Notes under the pieces: model-generated | Told to the model about the DNA's origin: nothing | Database searches by the model: none | What the model saw: the letters and a program-made list of their open reading frames with translations, nothing else | From: Thiofilum sp. | Lineage (GTDB): Bacteria > Pseudomonadota > Gammaproteobacteria > Thiotrichales > Thiotrichaceae | Reading direction: 5' to 3' | Assembly: GCF_016711335.1 (NCBI RefSeq) | Contig: NZ_JADJTF010000001.1 | Location: forward strand, 3,224,001 to 3,288,000 | DNA: 64,000 nucleotides | Shown here: positions 8,024 to 16,456 of the stretch, piece after piece | Layout of the letters: the number at the start of each line of letters is the position of its first letter | Numbering within the stretch: position 1 is the first letter of the stretch | Position numbers and translations under genes: made by a program

Positions 8024-9843
8024 TATTGAGGCTCCTCACTCACTTGACACACCGCACAACTGAGTAATAAGGCATTATTCAAAAGCGGCAAAACCTTTTC
8101 CGGCTTATCGATGAAAGGGTTGCGAATGCTATGTTTGTTATATACCCAATCATTATAAGCAAACTCCCACGCACTCGGACTATCGACCTTAGCCCAGTGA
8201 ATTAGCGTCTGTAGATGACGATCATATAGCTCACGAATATCATAAATCAGCACCATATATAAAATAGCACGAGCCACATCACCGCGATTACGCGAGGGGA
8301 TCACCCATTCATTATCCGCATCAAAGCCCGTATTGGTGAAACTATCCGCGTGCAGCGTGAGATTAAACGGACGCACGACCCGATCCCCGTCCATATCAAA
8401 GGCAAAACTAGAACGCTTAGCATTTAAACCGCGCTCTGAGGGCGCAAAATTAAAGGGATTGACAGTGGCGCCATTGCGTACATTGCGCGGGATATGGGGC
8501 TTAGTTGCTAAATACTGATCTAAAAAGGTACGCGGGATAATATGTTCAATGCTATGACGCTGTTTTTGATATAACTCATCCACCGGAACCGTGCCATAAA
8601 TCGCCGGAACCCAACCGTAAGCGGTATCAAAGAAGAATGACCAAAAGTTTTCCCACTTCTCTCTAGCATCCCATTGGCTAAAATGTTTAGGTGATTGAAA
8701 CACGCCCCCTGCTAGATCAATAAAGTCTTGGCGCGTCATTACTGTTTCAGTATCTAAACGGGTGTGCAGACGAATAGTACGTTTCACTTCCGGTAGATTG
8801 GCATAATCTACTACCGCACGAATATCGACCTTGACCTGTCCATGATCGGATTGCAGGCGATTGGGTATGCCGTCACTATCTAAATGATCATGGAGTGCTT
8901 GATAATGGGCGACTTCAGCGCGTGCATTAGGATTTTGATTATTCAGGCTATTAGACACCAAAATATAATCCAGCACCGTTCCATCGCCTTTAAACAGATG
9001 CGTATGCGGGCGAGCACGATTACGCATATTAGGCGCTAGATTAAACGTATCTTGGAGCTTAAAACGATGCAGATACCCCTTAGCCTCCTCCGGCCAGAGC
9101 GCATAATCGAGTCCTCCAGCTTCATAGATGCGCTCACCCATCGTCAAAGCAGCCAGCGGTGTTGAGTGCTCTTCATCATTCAAATCCCCCATGACGACTA
9201 CAGGTAAGCGCTCATTATTTAATAAAGCATTGCTAATATGATGATAGAGAATGGTAGCCTCAGCCCCGCGCTGTAATAAAGCCGCAATATTACCGCGTGA
9301 TAACTGTTGCATAGTGTGATGAATACGATCTAGCCAAGGCACTTCATCAGGATAGGCTTGGGCAGGCGGCAATAAGGGACGCTTCGATTTAAGGTGTACG
9401 ACATAGGCTTGTACCAGACCTAAATCGGGCGTGTCTAAAATGACGCAAATCGGTTGTCGGCTAAAACGAAAATCAGGCGCTAGACGTAAGTCCTGTAATA
9501 CTGCAGCGGGAATCTCTACTGTTTGCACAGTTTGAATCGGTAATTTGGCTGCTAATGCCACAATAGGCTTAATATAAACTTGAGCATCGGCCTCTAACGC
9601 AGCAGGCTCATCGACTTGAATAAAAGTGCTATACCCTGCTTGCTCTACGAGTGCCTTTAATTCTGGAACAGAAAATACTTCCTGAAACCCCACCACATCA
9701 GCATCCATTTGGCGCAAGCGCTGCAATACCCAACGGCATTTTTGCTCCCATTCTTCAGGTGTGTAGGTATTAATAGCTTGGCGCTCATACCAAAAAAACG
9801 GTGGCTTTAAAAACTGAAACAGATTGAAAGTGGCAAATTTCAT
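8023..9843 (-). CDS. Endonuclease/exonuclease/phosphatase fused to endonuclease-I-like His-Me nuclease
   Basis: 606 residues without a signal peptide. The N-terminal 350 residues are an EEP-fold hydrolase: MKFATFNLFQF, VVGFQEVF with the catalytic Glu, VVMGDLNDEEH and the terminal SDHGQVKVD. The C-terminal 200 residues carry HSIEHIIPRTFL and NPFNFAPSERGLNAKRS, resembling the His-metal site of EndA/NucM-type endonuclease I. Two nuclease-type active sites in one chain are unusual. The downstream GDPD gene overlaps its stop by one base. Substrate could be nucleic acid or another phosphodiester; the EEP part is sure, the endonuclease-I part likely. Confidence 0.8.
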   Translation of the reverse strand: MKFATFNLFQFLKPPFFWYERQAINTYTPEEWEQKCRWVLQRLRQMDADVVGFQEVFSVPELKALVEQAGYSTFIQVDEPAALEADAQVYIKPIVALAAKLPIQTVQTVEIPAAVLQDLRLAPDFRFSRQPICVILDTPDLGLVQAYVVHLKSKRPLLPPAQAYPDEVPWLDRIHHTMQQLSRGNIAALLQRGAEATILYHHISNALLNNERLPVVVMGDLNDEEHSTPLAALTMGERIYEAGGLDYALWPEEAKGYLHRFKLQDTFNLAPNMRNRARPHTHLFKGDGTVLDYILVSNSLNNQNPNARAEVAHYQALHDHLDSDGIPNRLQSDHGQVKVDIRAVVDYANLPEVKRTIRLHTRLDTETVMTRQDFIDLAGGVFQSPKHFSQWDAREKWENFWSFFFDTAYGWVPAIYGTVPVDELYQKQRHSIEHIIPRTFLDQYLATKPHIPRNVRNGATVNPFNFAPSERGLNAKRSSFAFDMDGDRVVRPFNLTLHADSFTNTGFDADNEWVIPSRNRGDVARAILYMVLIYDIRELYDRHLQTLIHWAKVDSPSAWEFAYNDWVYNKHSIRNPFIDKPEKVLPLLNNALLLSCAVCQVSEEPQ

Positions 9844-9960
9844 GCAGGTTCTGCTCTACTGACAGCGATAGCGCAACATAGCATTGATCAGGCAATCTGC
9901 ACAAATTCTCCAAATCAGCCTCAATACCCTTGCACAGCCTAATGCTACAGTAACTAATCA

Positions 9961-10094
9961 TAAGTACTTAAGCCAAAGTAATCCTGCATTTCCTCCACAG
10001 ACGCTATAAATACGTCCGTGTACGCTTTAAGGCGGCCTCCCTGCCGCCAAGACTGCTCCAGAAACACACGATTACTGTTAGCTAGACACTTAGC
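9961..10094 (+). repeat. Palindromic repeat, copy B
   Basis: About 134 bp in the divergent region between the nuclease fusion and the downstream plus-strand genes. The central hairpin here is GGCGGC-CTCCCT-GCCGCC and the arms are AAGTAATCCTG / CACGATTACT. The outer ends carry TAAGTACTTA and CACTTAGC. The minus-strand frame RVFLEQSWRQGGRLKAY is open throughout. Confidence 0.85.
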
Positions 10095-10134
10095 GCTAAA
10101 AAACTTACAACACACTATAACTAGGTTAACCACT

Positions 10135-10305
10135 ATGGCAACTCTACCCAACTCTTCTATTCCACAACAGACTGCTTTACACCGCGCACAACGCTCATTA
10201 CTGCTGCCCCGTATTATCCACCATCCCTACCCTAGCAATCGCATACAACGCGAAACGCATTGGGCGCAACGCCTCAACTCACTCTTTGCTAAACAACGTT
10301 ATTAA
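10135..10305 (+). CDS. Possible small basic protein
   Basis: A 56-residue open frame starting MATLPNSSIPQQTALHRAQR and rich in Arg, His and Leu. It begins 40 bp after repeat copy B. There is no convincing ribosome binding site and no recognised family. It could be a chance frame; included because it fills an otherwise empty stretch before the next gene. Confidence 0.3.
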   Translation: MATLPNSSIPQQTALHRAQRSLLLPRIIHHPYPSNRIQRETHWAQRLNSLFAKQRY

Positions 10306-10383
10306 GCCTGAAAATTTTAATCACTGTGATTGAATATTTGGCTGCGTCTAGAGTCTAAGCCCCAACTATGGGAGCACTTGACG

Positions 10384-11093
10384 ATGAAACGTTTATTTTT
10401 AGCAGCACTTTTAACTGTACCACTTAATTTAACTTTACCACTCAATGCCTTAGCTAATGACACCGACTTAGAAACTCAATTAGCGGAAGCATTTATGGCG
10501 TATGACTTAAGCTGTGGTGCAGCGATACCTCATGCAGCACGGGCTTATCAGAGCTACCAACAGCTTAAGCGTATTGAAACCTATCAACTCAATCATAAAC
10601 CTCTGCCCTTTACTACTGGCACTAGCTCAGTAGCGGGCGGAGGGTTAATCCTTTTCACTCAGCCCCCTAGCTATGGTTATGTATTAGGCGGAGGGTCGAG
10701 TGTATTAGAAGTGTATACCACGCATGATTTAAAACGCGCAGCGCTATTTTACATGGTGACCTCTGAAGGCCAGGGCCGTTAGAGTTATTACTTTTAAACC
10801 AACATAGCTCACCTCCTACTCTGCATTGCCTCACATTGGACACACCAGAGGATCTCAATAAGGGGGGCTGGAAAATGGAATATAGCTTGCCGGTTAATTT
10901 TAATATCAATGACTTAGGCAAAGGGATAATTTATACACGAGCGGATATTGAAGATGCGATGGGGCAAACTCAAACATTATGGTTTGCCTATTACACTCAG
11001 GATGGTGGTAATACTTGGAGTAAGCCCGAACGTTTAATGCAAGCGCCGCCTAGTACGGTTGCAGGTCTGTATCAAAAAGCTCAAACCCACTAA
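10384..11093 (+). pseudogene. Frameshifted secreted protein with Asp-box-like motif
   Basis: The first frame starts at 10384 (GGAG about 10 bases upstream). It has a clear Sec signal peptide (MKRLFLAALL to ALAND) and ends at a TAG at 10780-10782. A second frame, offset by one base, is open from about 10765 through 10836 to 11093 and contains YYTQDGGNTWSKPERL, which resembles an Asp-box of sialidase-like propellers. Joining the frames at the CAGGGCCGTT region gives one continuous protein of about 235 residues. No slippery heptamer is seen, so a single-base indel is the simplest reading. No family was recognised for the whole protein. Confidence 0.65.
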
Positions 11094-11241
11094 AAAGTGG
11101 CTCTCAGCTAGGTTGTATAATTTTGATACAAAACTTGTGATTACTATCACAGCACTAGCGTGATTTTTATTACAGTATCAGCCGTCTGAATATGGGATAG
11201 TGAAGTCATCAGTAAGGCAATCACATTACAAGGAGCATCGT

Positions 11242-11769
11242 ATGAAACCCTCTATCTTTTCTTGGGCAACTGTTACTACTACTTTAGGCATGGGTGCATT
11301 AACATTAGCCTTAGCTACCCCCGCTTCAGCCGCTAATTATATTCAAACTAAATCGATTGATTTTGCAGGCAGTGCTTGTGCTGCGGCATCAGTTAGCGCC
11401 CGTGGCAATAGTGAAACGCTGATGATTTTCCGTAATTGGCGCTCAGTGGGCAATGATCGGAGTAATTGCGCGATTAGTATTCCAGTGAAAGTACCGCGTG
11501 GTGTGCAGGTAGGATTACCCACCGTGACTTATAAAGGTTCTACTACCCCTGCTCTACTCACTTCGGAAGTGTTTTTTGCGGGTGATCTGACTACAGCTAA
11601 AAAGCTCAATGTACGCAATACTTTCACTAAAACCGATAAAACCATTGCTTGGAGTGGGTGCGGTGAGGATGTGAATATTCGCGTGAATGCTGCCCTGATG
11701 ACTGACTATGGAGTCGGTAGAATTAGCAGCATTACTTTAAGCAAACTACCGACCCGTGCTTGTCGTTAA
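11242..11769 (+). CDS. Secreted DUF4360-like protein
   Basis: 175 residues with a Sec signal peptide ending at ATPASAAN. The mature part has the layout of DUF4360 proteins: IDFAGSACAAASVSA, then a central RSNCAISIPVKVPRGVQVG and a later FFAGDL. Conserved cysteines in pairs suggest disulphides in the periplasm or outside the cell. Function of the family is unknown. The ATG at 11242 is chosen because AAGGAG lies 7 bases upstream and it gives an intact signal peptide. A U-tailed terminator follows. Confidence 0.65.
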   Translation: MKPSIFSWATVTTTLGMGALTLALATPASAANYIQTKSIDFAGSACAAASVSARGNSETLMIFRNWRSVGNDRSNCAISIPVKVPRGVQVGLPTVTYKGSTTPALLTSEVFFAGDLTTAKKLNVRNTFTKTDKTIAWSGCGEDVNIRVNAALMTDYGVGRISSITLSKLPTRACR

Positions 11770-11792
11770 AAGTAGTTAATGGCATGAATCAG

Positions 11793-11830
11793 CCTAGCCT
11801 GAGTGGTGATGACTCCTCAGGTTAGGTTTT
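11793..11830 (+). terminator. Rho-independent terminator after the DUF4360-like gene
   Basis: An 11-bp stem CCTAGCCTGAG / CTCAGGTTAGG with one G-U pair and a 12-base loop is followed by TTTT. It lies 24 bp after the stop codon at 11769 and between two convergent genes. Confidence 0.8.
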
Positions 11831-11843
11831 AAGTGCTCCCACC

Positions 11844-12398
11844 TTATGCGGCCATTTTCTCACTGACCACTGCATATAATTGCTCATAGCGCTCCATCAC
11901 TTTTGCACCAAATAGAGGATCTTCTGCATTGAGCAGGCTATTTTCTAGGGCATTCCAATGATTAGGCTTCAGATGCTTTTGGATGAGTGGGAAGATAATA
12001 CCCTCTTCTAAATTCATGTGCTGCTTTTGTGCTGCAATAAACTCATTGATTTTAGCCACTAAACCATCACGCAATACAATAGCATCATCATACAATACCC
12101 CTTTAATCAAGGCTTGAAAGGTTAAGGTATCATTAGGCAGTTGATGATGTTGGGCGAGTAACTCCGTCAGGGTATCAGCATTCTCTGAAGTACACTCTGC
12201 TAGCACAGCATAAACGCGATCTTCTTTTGGATGGTGCACATAATCCGAATAACGCTCAATATAATCCGCAATATCTAGGATTAACCACAAATTAGCATCA
12301 TCGCCCTCAGCTAAATAGTGCACTTGCTCTTCTAACAAGCCCAATAAAGTCGCTAGATTGATATGATCTTGATGTAGATCCGCTAGAATCTTGTGCAT
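11844..12398 (-). CDS. Hemerythrin-domain protein
   Basis: A 184-residue four-helix protein of the HHE/hemerythrin family. Likely di-iron ligands are the His in HQDHINL (residues 9-12), YVHHPKED (54-60), QHH (83-85) and QHMNLEEGIIFP (126-137). Such proteins bind O2 or NO, or protect iron-sulphur clusters, in the cytoplasm. The ATG at 12398 has AAGGAG 7 bases upstream; an in-frame start 12 codons earlier lacks support. Its upstream neighbour at 12509 is on the same strand and of unknown function. Confidence 0.88.
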   Translation of the reverse strand: MHKILADLHQDHINLATLLGLLEEQVHYLAEGDDANLWLILDIADYIERYSDYVHHPKEDRVYAVLAECTSENADTLTELLAQHHQLPNDTLTFQALIKGVLYDDAIVLRDGLVAKINEFIAAQKQHMNLEEGIIFPLIQKHLKPNHWNALENSLLNAEDPLFGAKVMERYEQLYAVVSEKMAA

Positions 12399-12508
12399 GA
12401 TTACGACTCCTTCAGTGGAAAATTTAAATAACAAAGTCTTATTTAATGTCCATGCAAGTTTTACGCCTAAAACCTGTAGGGTTATCTAAGGAGTAGTATA
12501 GTGCGAAT

Positions 12509-13261
12509 CTATCCCCAACGATACCAATCTTCTATGTCTAAAGTTCTCGACCAATAGTCAATTAGGGCTTGATCTCGTGTTTCATCAAACACTTGATTCA
12601 GACACATATCGAGCAATAAAGCAGCAGCCGCTTCCATACCCACCATGCGATAGGGTGCAAACAGATCCGGCATTTCAAACAAAGTAGCCACCATGAGGGC
12701 TTGAGCCGCATTCATCACCTGATTAGCTCGCAATAGCTTTTCAGGAAACATAGCTTTGGTCATTTGCAAACAACCAATATGCTCCACTACCTGACCAATT
12801 AATGCAGCTTGTTGCAGCTTATGTAACTCGTCATAGCTGCGATATAGCTCAATATCCACCAGCATCCCAATCGGTACAGAACGCAATTGGGACAAAATGC
12901 CTCCAATCACATGTTCTGCAAAATTATCCCGCTGCGCCAAAGGAATACTAGGATAAAGCGCCAATAGCTCACCCTTGATTTGAGCCAATACAGGGCGGTT
13001 GGGGGATAAATTAGCGCGTTCGGTTTCCGGCATTTGATACTGATGCAATACAAACGCGGCTTGCCATGCAATCAGGTAATTATTTTCATCCAGTCCGGGC
13101 TGACGCAGGATAATCTCATGTGCCTCACGCCCCTCTTTCCCTGCCATCTTGACACTCGAACTCACGGTTAGACTGGCATCGTACACAATCTCGAAGCCAA
13201 ACCCACTGATTTGGGTAGCACGATCTAATAGAGTTTGGGTACTTGCGGGATAAATTTTCAT
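12509..13261 (-). CDS. Uncharacterised 250-residue protein
   Basis: A predicted soluble, mainly alpha-helical protein with no signal peptide, membrane segment or motif that I recognise. The N-terminal 60 residues are mixed (QISGFGFEIVYDASL, EAHEIILRQPGLDE) and a helix-rich region follows. The hemerythrin gene lies 110 bp downstream on the same strand, so they may share regulation. The coding frame is well supported by length and normal codon use. Confidence 0.7.
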   Translation of the reverse strand: MKIYPASTQTLLDRATQISGFGFEIVYDASLTVSSSVKMAGKEGREAHEIILRQPGLDENNYLIAWQAAFVLHQYQMPETERANLSPNRPVLAQIKGELLALYPSIPLAQRDNFAEHVIGGILSQLRSVPIGMLVDIELYRSYDELHKLQQAALIGQVVEHIGCLQMTKAMFPEKLLRANQVMNAAQALMVATLFEMPDLFAPYRMVGMEAAAALLLDMCLNQVFDETRDQALIDYWSRTLDIEDWYRWG

Positions 13262-13409
13262 AACACACTGCCTTGAGCCAAAGGGGTGGGTATTATAACG
13301 CTGTCTTTAGTGCGAGGTCATCTAGTGGTCAAAGTGCACAACTGTTTGTTGATAAGTTCGCTCTGGTAGAGCAAACTTGCTGCATTGCAACAAAGACTAA
13401 GGCTATTCA

Positions 13410-13562
13410 ATGACAACAGCAGAAGTACCTACCCCACCGAACCCAAATGAGTGTTGTGGTAATGGCTGTGAACCCTGTATTTGGGATATTTATCGTGAGG
13501 AATTGCGCAAATGGCAGGAGCAGCAAGCTAAGTTTGAAGGGGAAAGTAATTTGCCCAAGTGA
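13410..13562 (+). CDS. Oxidoreductase-like-domain small protein (Cys-rich)
   Basis: A 50-residue protein whose core, PNECCGNGCEPCIWDIYREE, matches the short Oxidored-like domain: PxP..CCGSGCxxCVWDxYWEEL. The CC-x3-C-x2-C cysteines could bind metal or form disulphides. The biochemical role of this family is not established. The start at 13410 has TAAGG about 8 bases upstream. The longer reverse-strand frame over the same bases is a shadow. Confidence 0.85.
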   Translation: MTTAEVPTPPNPNECCGNGCEPCIWDIYREELRKWQEQQAKFEGESNLPK

Positions 13563-13611
13563 TAGAAGCTGGATGCTGATTCTATCATCGGTTTGAATCA
13601 AGATGTTTATT

Positions 13612-14584
13612 TTATGGGTTGATAAAATAGAGCGTACTGCTATTACAAGTGGTGCATTCACGGTGAAAATAATGGCTCTCTTTACGAATACGAGCTTTGC
13701 AATTCTCCTTATCACAAGCCACTTTAATAGCCGTATTAACCTCACAATCTAAGCATTTGAAATAATAATTTTTGGCATACTGAATACTAAGGTTACTGCT
13801 ATTACAATGTCGGCAGTAATGAATAAGAAGTATTATTAGAGACAGAAACTGGTTCTACAATACCAAATTTAGCCTTATAATCTACAGTAATAGGTCGATG
13901 TAAAGAACATAACTGGTGAGCAATATTTTCTAATGTTTCATATGAGACTAATCGAGCCGTATTACTGATAGTATCTATTAAGCCCATTTTTTCAATTTTT
14001 TGCAATAGATTGGTTTTAATTGTATCAGCTTTAATGACCTGACTTGTGTCGAACTTTTTAGAACGATCTACTCTTGAATTGGTAGACACTACTACAAATG
14101 AATGAAAGGTAGGTGACAAACGCACACCTAAACGTTTAGGCATGTCAATGAGAGCAAAAGCATCTTTTAAAACCGTAATATGCCTTTCGTTCTGCTCAAT
14201 CGGTGAAGCCATGCCTTCATAAGTTTTTAAATAATTATTCCATTTTAAGAACTCGCCATAATCATTGATTTTCAGACCCGTATTAAAGTACTTAGTTTCT
14301 AATACAAATGTTATTAAACTACGACCTATTAACAAATGATCAATTTGAGCAATCCTGCCATTAATCTCTAAGCACAGGTCATGAATAACCACTGAATGCT
14401 TAGAATCTTTAAAAGCAAAATCAATTTGATAAGCAGCCTCTTGCTCACCTTTAATACCCGCTCGTACTAGATTGATTTCTTTTTCAATCGCCTTTTGCTG
14501 GTTAATAGTGAGATTGGGATACTGTGCAAGTCGCTCAAGTATTTGTAATGCTGCATTTTTATTGTCAGTATTTTTTATAATCAT
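13612..14584 (-). pseudogene. NERD nuclease-related protein with zinc-ribbon tail, frameshifted
   Basis: The main frame (14584 to the stop at 13802, 260 residues) is a NERD-domain protein: IKGEQEAAYQIDFAF, HDLCLEINGRIAQIDHLLIG and FVLETKYFN, with the QID and ETK residues of a PD-(D/E)XK-like site. One base offset, a second frame continues from about 13840 to a TAA at 13612. It encodes YCRHCNSSNLS, YYFKCLDCE, CDKENCKAR and CTTCNSSTLYFINP, Cys pairs typical of the C-terminal zinc ribbons of NERD proteins. A one-base indel between about 13820 and 13860 best explains this. NERD proteins are nuclease-like and often found near defence genes. Confidence 0.72.
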
Positions 14585-14686
14585 CGGCAGAATCCTTGAG
14601 CTGAGTCATTTAACAAACTTACTTTTAGCTAGTCGTCACTTTAAATAGTAGACGCTAGAAAATCAACCATCTTTATCTATAATAAC

Positions 14687-15388
14687 TTAAGATGTTCTAT
14701 TAAAGGCGTTGGCTAGCCAAAAGACTAAGTTTTTTAGCAACAAGTGATTGCAATCAATCCAGCCTTGTTGTAAGGCACACTCTATAATAGAAATACTATC
14801 TGACTTACATTCTGAGGGTTGCTTTTGCCAAAACAGCCAAGTATTGAATAAGGTTTTATCTTTATGAGTGGCTTTGAAGCAAATCTCTTTAAGCTGTTCC
14901 ACTTTTAAAAGATCATTAGCTGTATTGGTGATGTACTGAAATAACTCTAAACGTGCTGGGTGTTGAATAGCTTGTGCCAACAAGGTTTCGACCATTCCTT
15001 CTGAACTATGATCAGGCATAATCCATAAACCAAAAGGAGTCAGGTCAGGATGCGAAAATAGTTCACCCACCCCCTTATCGGGCATTGCACCTGAAATGTC
15101 ATAGCCAAAAGCTCCTATTATTTCGAGAATTTGTGTACGTCTTTTATGAAAACCTTTATTGGTACTGGCATAATCTGCATCTAGTACTACTGCTAGGTTT
15201 CCACCGAACTCTTTAAACTTTAATAAATTAGGTAGAGCTTTAAGTAAACCATCTATACCATCACCGTCAAACCCTAATGGTTTAGGTGGTGATAATTCAA
15301 TATGCTGGAGTTCTGGATGCTTAGATAATAAATATCTAAAAAGCTCTTGGTCGCTCTTACCTTCAACTAATAAAATATCTCTATTCAT
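14687..15388 (-). CDS. TOPRIM-domain protein, DUF3226-like, partner of AAA ATPase
   Basis: 233 residues. The N-terminus LLVEGKSDQELF supplies the TOPRIM Glu (residue 9) and VVLDADYAS the DxD (70 and 72), the metal site of OLD-type nucleases and primases. The middle GLWIMPDHSSEGMVETLL matches DUF3226 proteins. Its ATG overlaps the stop of the ATPase gene as TAATG, so the two are made together. The pair resembles a split OLD nuclease or the ATPase/TOPRIM pairs of PARIS-type phage defence, but the TOPRIM subfamily differs. A defence role is inference. Confidence 0.75.
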   Translation of the reverse strand: MNRDILLVEGKSDQELFRYLLSKHPELQHIELSPPKPLGFDGDGIDGLLKALPNLLKFKEFGGNLAVVLDADYASTNKGFHKRRTQILEIIGAFGYDISGAMPDKGVGELFSHPDLTPFGLWIMPDHSSEGMVETLLAQAIQHPARLELFQYITNTANDLLKVEQLKEICFKATHKDKTLFNTWLFWQKQPSECKSDSISIIECALQQGWIDCNHLLLKNLVFWLANAFNRTS

Positions 15389-16374
15389 TAGCCGCGCACC
15401 TCTAAGCCAGAATCAACAAATAGCTTTAATTGCTCCTCATCGAAGCTCACTGCTTGAATCTGCCCTAAATTAGAAGCTTTAGCACTGCGCCCCAGTGATA
15501 GTAGCTTACCTTCTACTTCAGTATTTTCTATAGCCACTTTACAGAAAGACTTAATAGTATCTTGGCTATGAGTAGTCGCAAAGATTTGAATATTTAGTTC
15601 TTGCGCTACTTTAAATAACTTAGTCCATACTTCTTCTTGAATAGAATAGTGCAAGCCATTCTCAAATTCATCTATTAATAAAAAACCATTTTGAGCCTTA
15701 AGAGCATGCAAAAACATTTGCAGCACTCTACTACTTCCCTCACCTAAACTTTTTAAAGATACGCCTCTAGCCTGCTCTTTTATCTTTACTATAGCTATCC
15801 GCTCAAATCGCTCAACCTTCGGATTTTGTACAAATACAATATTGACTATATTAGGCGTTATAATCTGCATCGCATCTTTTACGATTTTATCATCAAGATT
15901 TACTGATATATCATCCCACAATGAAGCAAGATAGCTCTCATTATATAGGTCTGTTATAACCAACTCACAAGGGTGTTCTTGCTCATAAGAAAACATACTA
16001 AGTTGTAACGTATCCTCAAGAATTTTACCCTCTTTACTAAATTGACTTAATCTCCAACTATTACATGTCAAATGAAAACCCTGCGTAAAATCTTTATTTG
16101 CAACTACTAATGCATTCTCTTCTAGTGCAGTACAATACCTATTATAAAATAACCCACTCAAATCACTTTTCTCATTAAACCCATCATTTCTATTTTTTAA
16201 TAAATTATCAATAGCAAACCTTCTACCACGTTTGGCAAATAAATAGACAGCCTCTAATAAAGTACTTTTACCTACACTATTCTTACCCACAATTAAATTC
16301 ACTTGCCCCAGTGAATCAATTTGTAGCTTGTCAAAACAGCGAAAATTTTGAATGTACAGGCTATCCAGCAACAT
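15388..16374 (-). CDS. OLD-like AAA (AAA_15/21) ATPase
   Basis: 328 residues with an SMC/ABC-like ATPase fold. It starts MLLDSLYIQNFRCFD and has Walker A VGKNSVGKST (29-38). A signature-like SLGEGSSRVLQMF follows, then Walker B FLLIDEFENGLH and the H-switch ATTHSQDTI. This is the OLD/RecF-like class that works with TOPRIM nucleases. The start at 16374 is chosen over one 16 codons upstream because it gives the family N-terminus and has AAGGA about 10 bases before. It is coupled by a one-base overlap to the TOPRIM gene. Confidence 0.85.
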   Translation of the reverse strand: MLLDSLYIQNFRCFDKLQIDSLGQVNLIVGKNSVGKSTLLEAVYLFAKRGRRFAIDNLLKNRNDGFNEKSDLSGLFYNRYCTALEENALVVANKDFTQGFHLTCNSWRLSQFSKEGKILEDTLQLSMFSYEQEHPCELVITDLYNESYLASLWDDISVNLDDKIVKDAMQIITPNIVNIVFVQNPKVERFERIAIVKIKEQARGVSLKSLGEGSSRVLQMFLHALKAQNGFLLIDEFENGLHYSIQEEVWTKLFKVAQELNIQIFATTHSQDTIKSFCKVAIENTEVEGKLLSLGRSAKASNLGQIQAVSFDEEQLKLFVDSGLEVRG

Positions 16375-16456
16375 AATAGCTATTCCTTTTACGTATCTTA
16401 TACTCTGACTATACCATAGCACGCATACTTCAAAAGCAGCCTAGTGTGTACAATCA

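Noticed and set aside
10755..10790. Programmed -1 frameshift in the secreted-protein gene
   Set aside because: No slippery heptamer and no clear downstream pseudoknot; a simple indel explains the data.
13407..13745. 112-codon reverse-strand frame
   Set aside because: It covers the Oxidored-like small gene on the plus strand and the zinc-ribbon part of the NERD gene in a wrong frame; no family resemblance.
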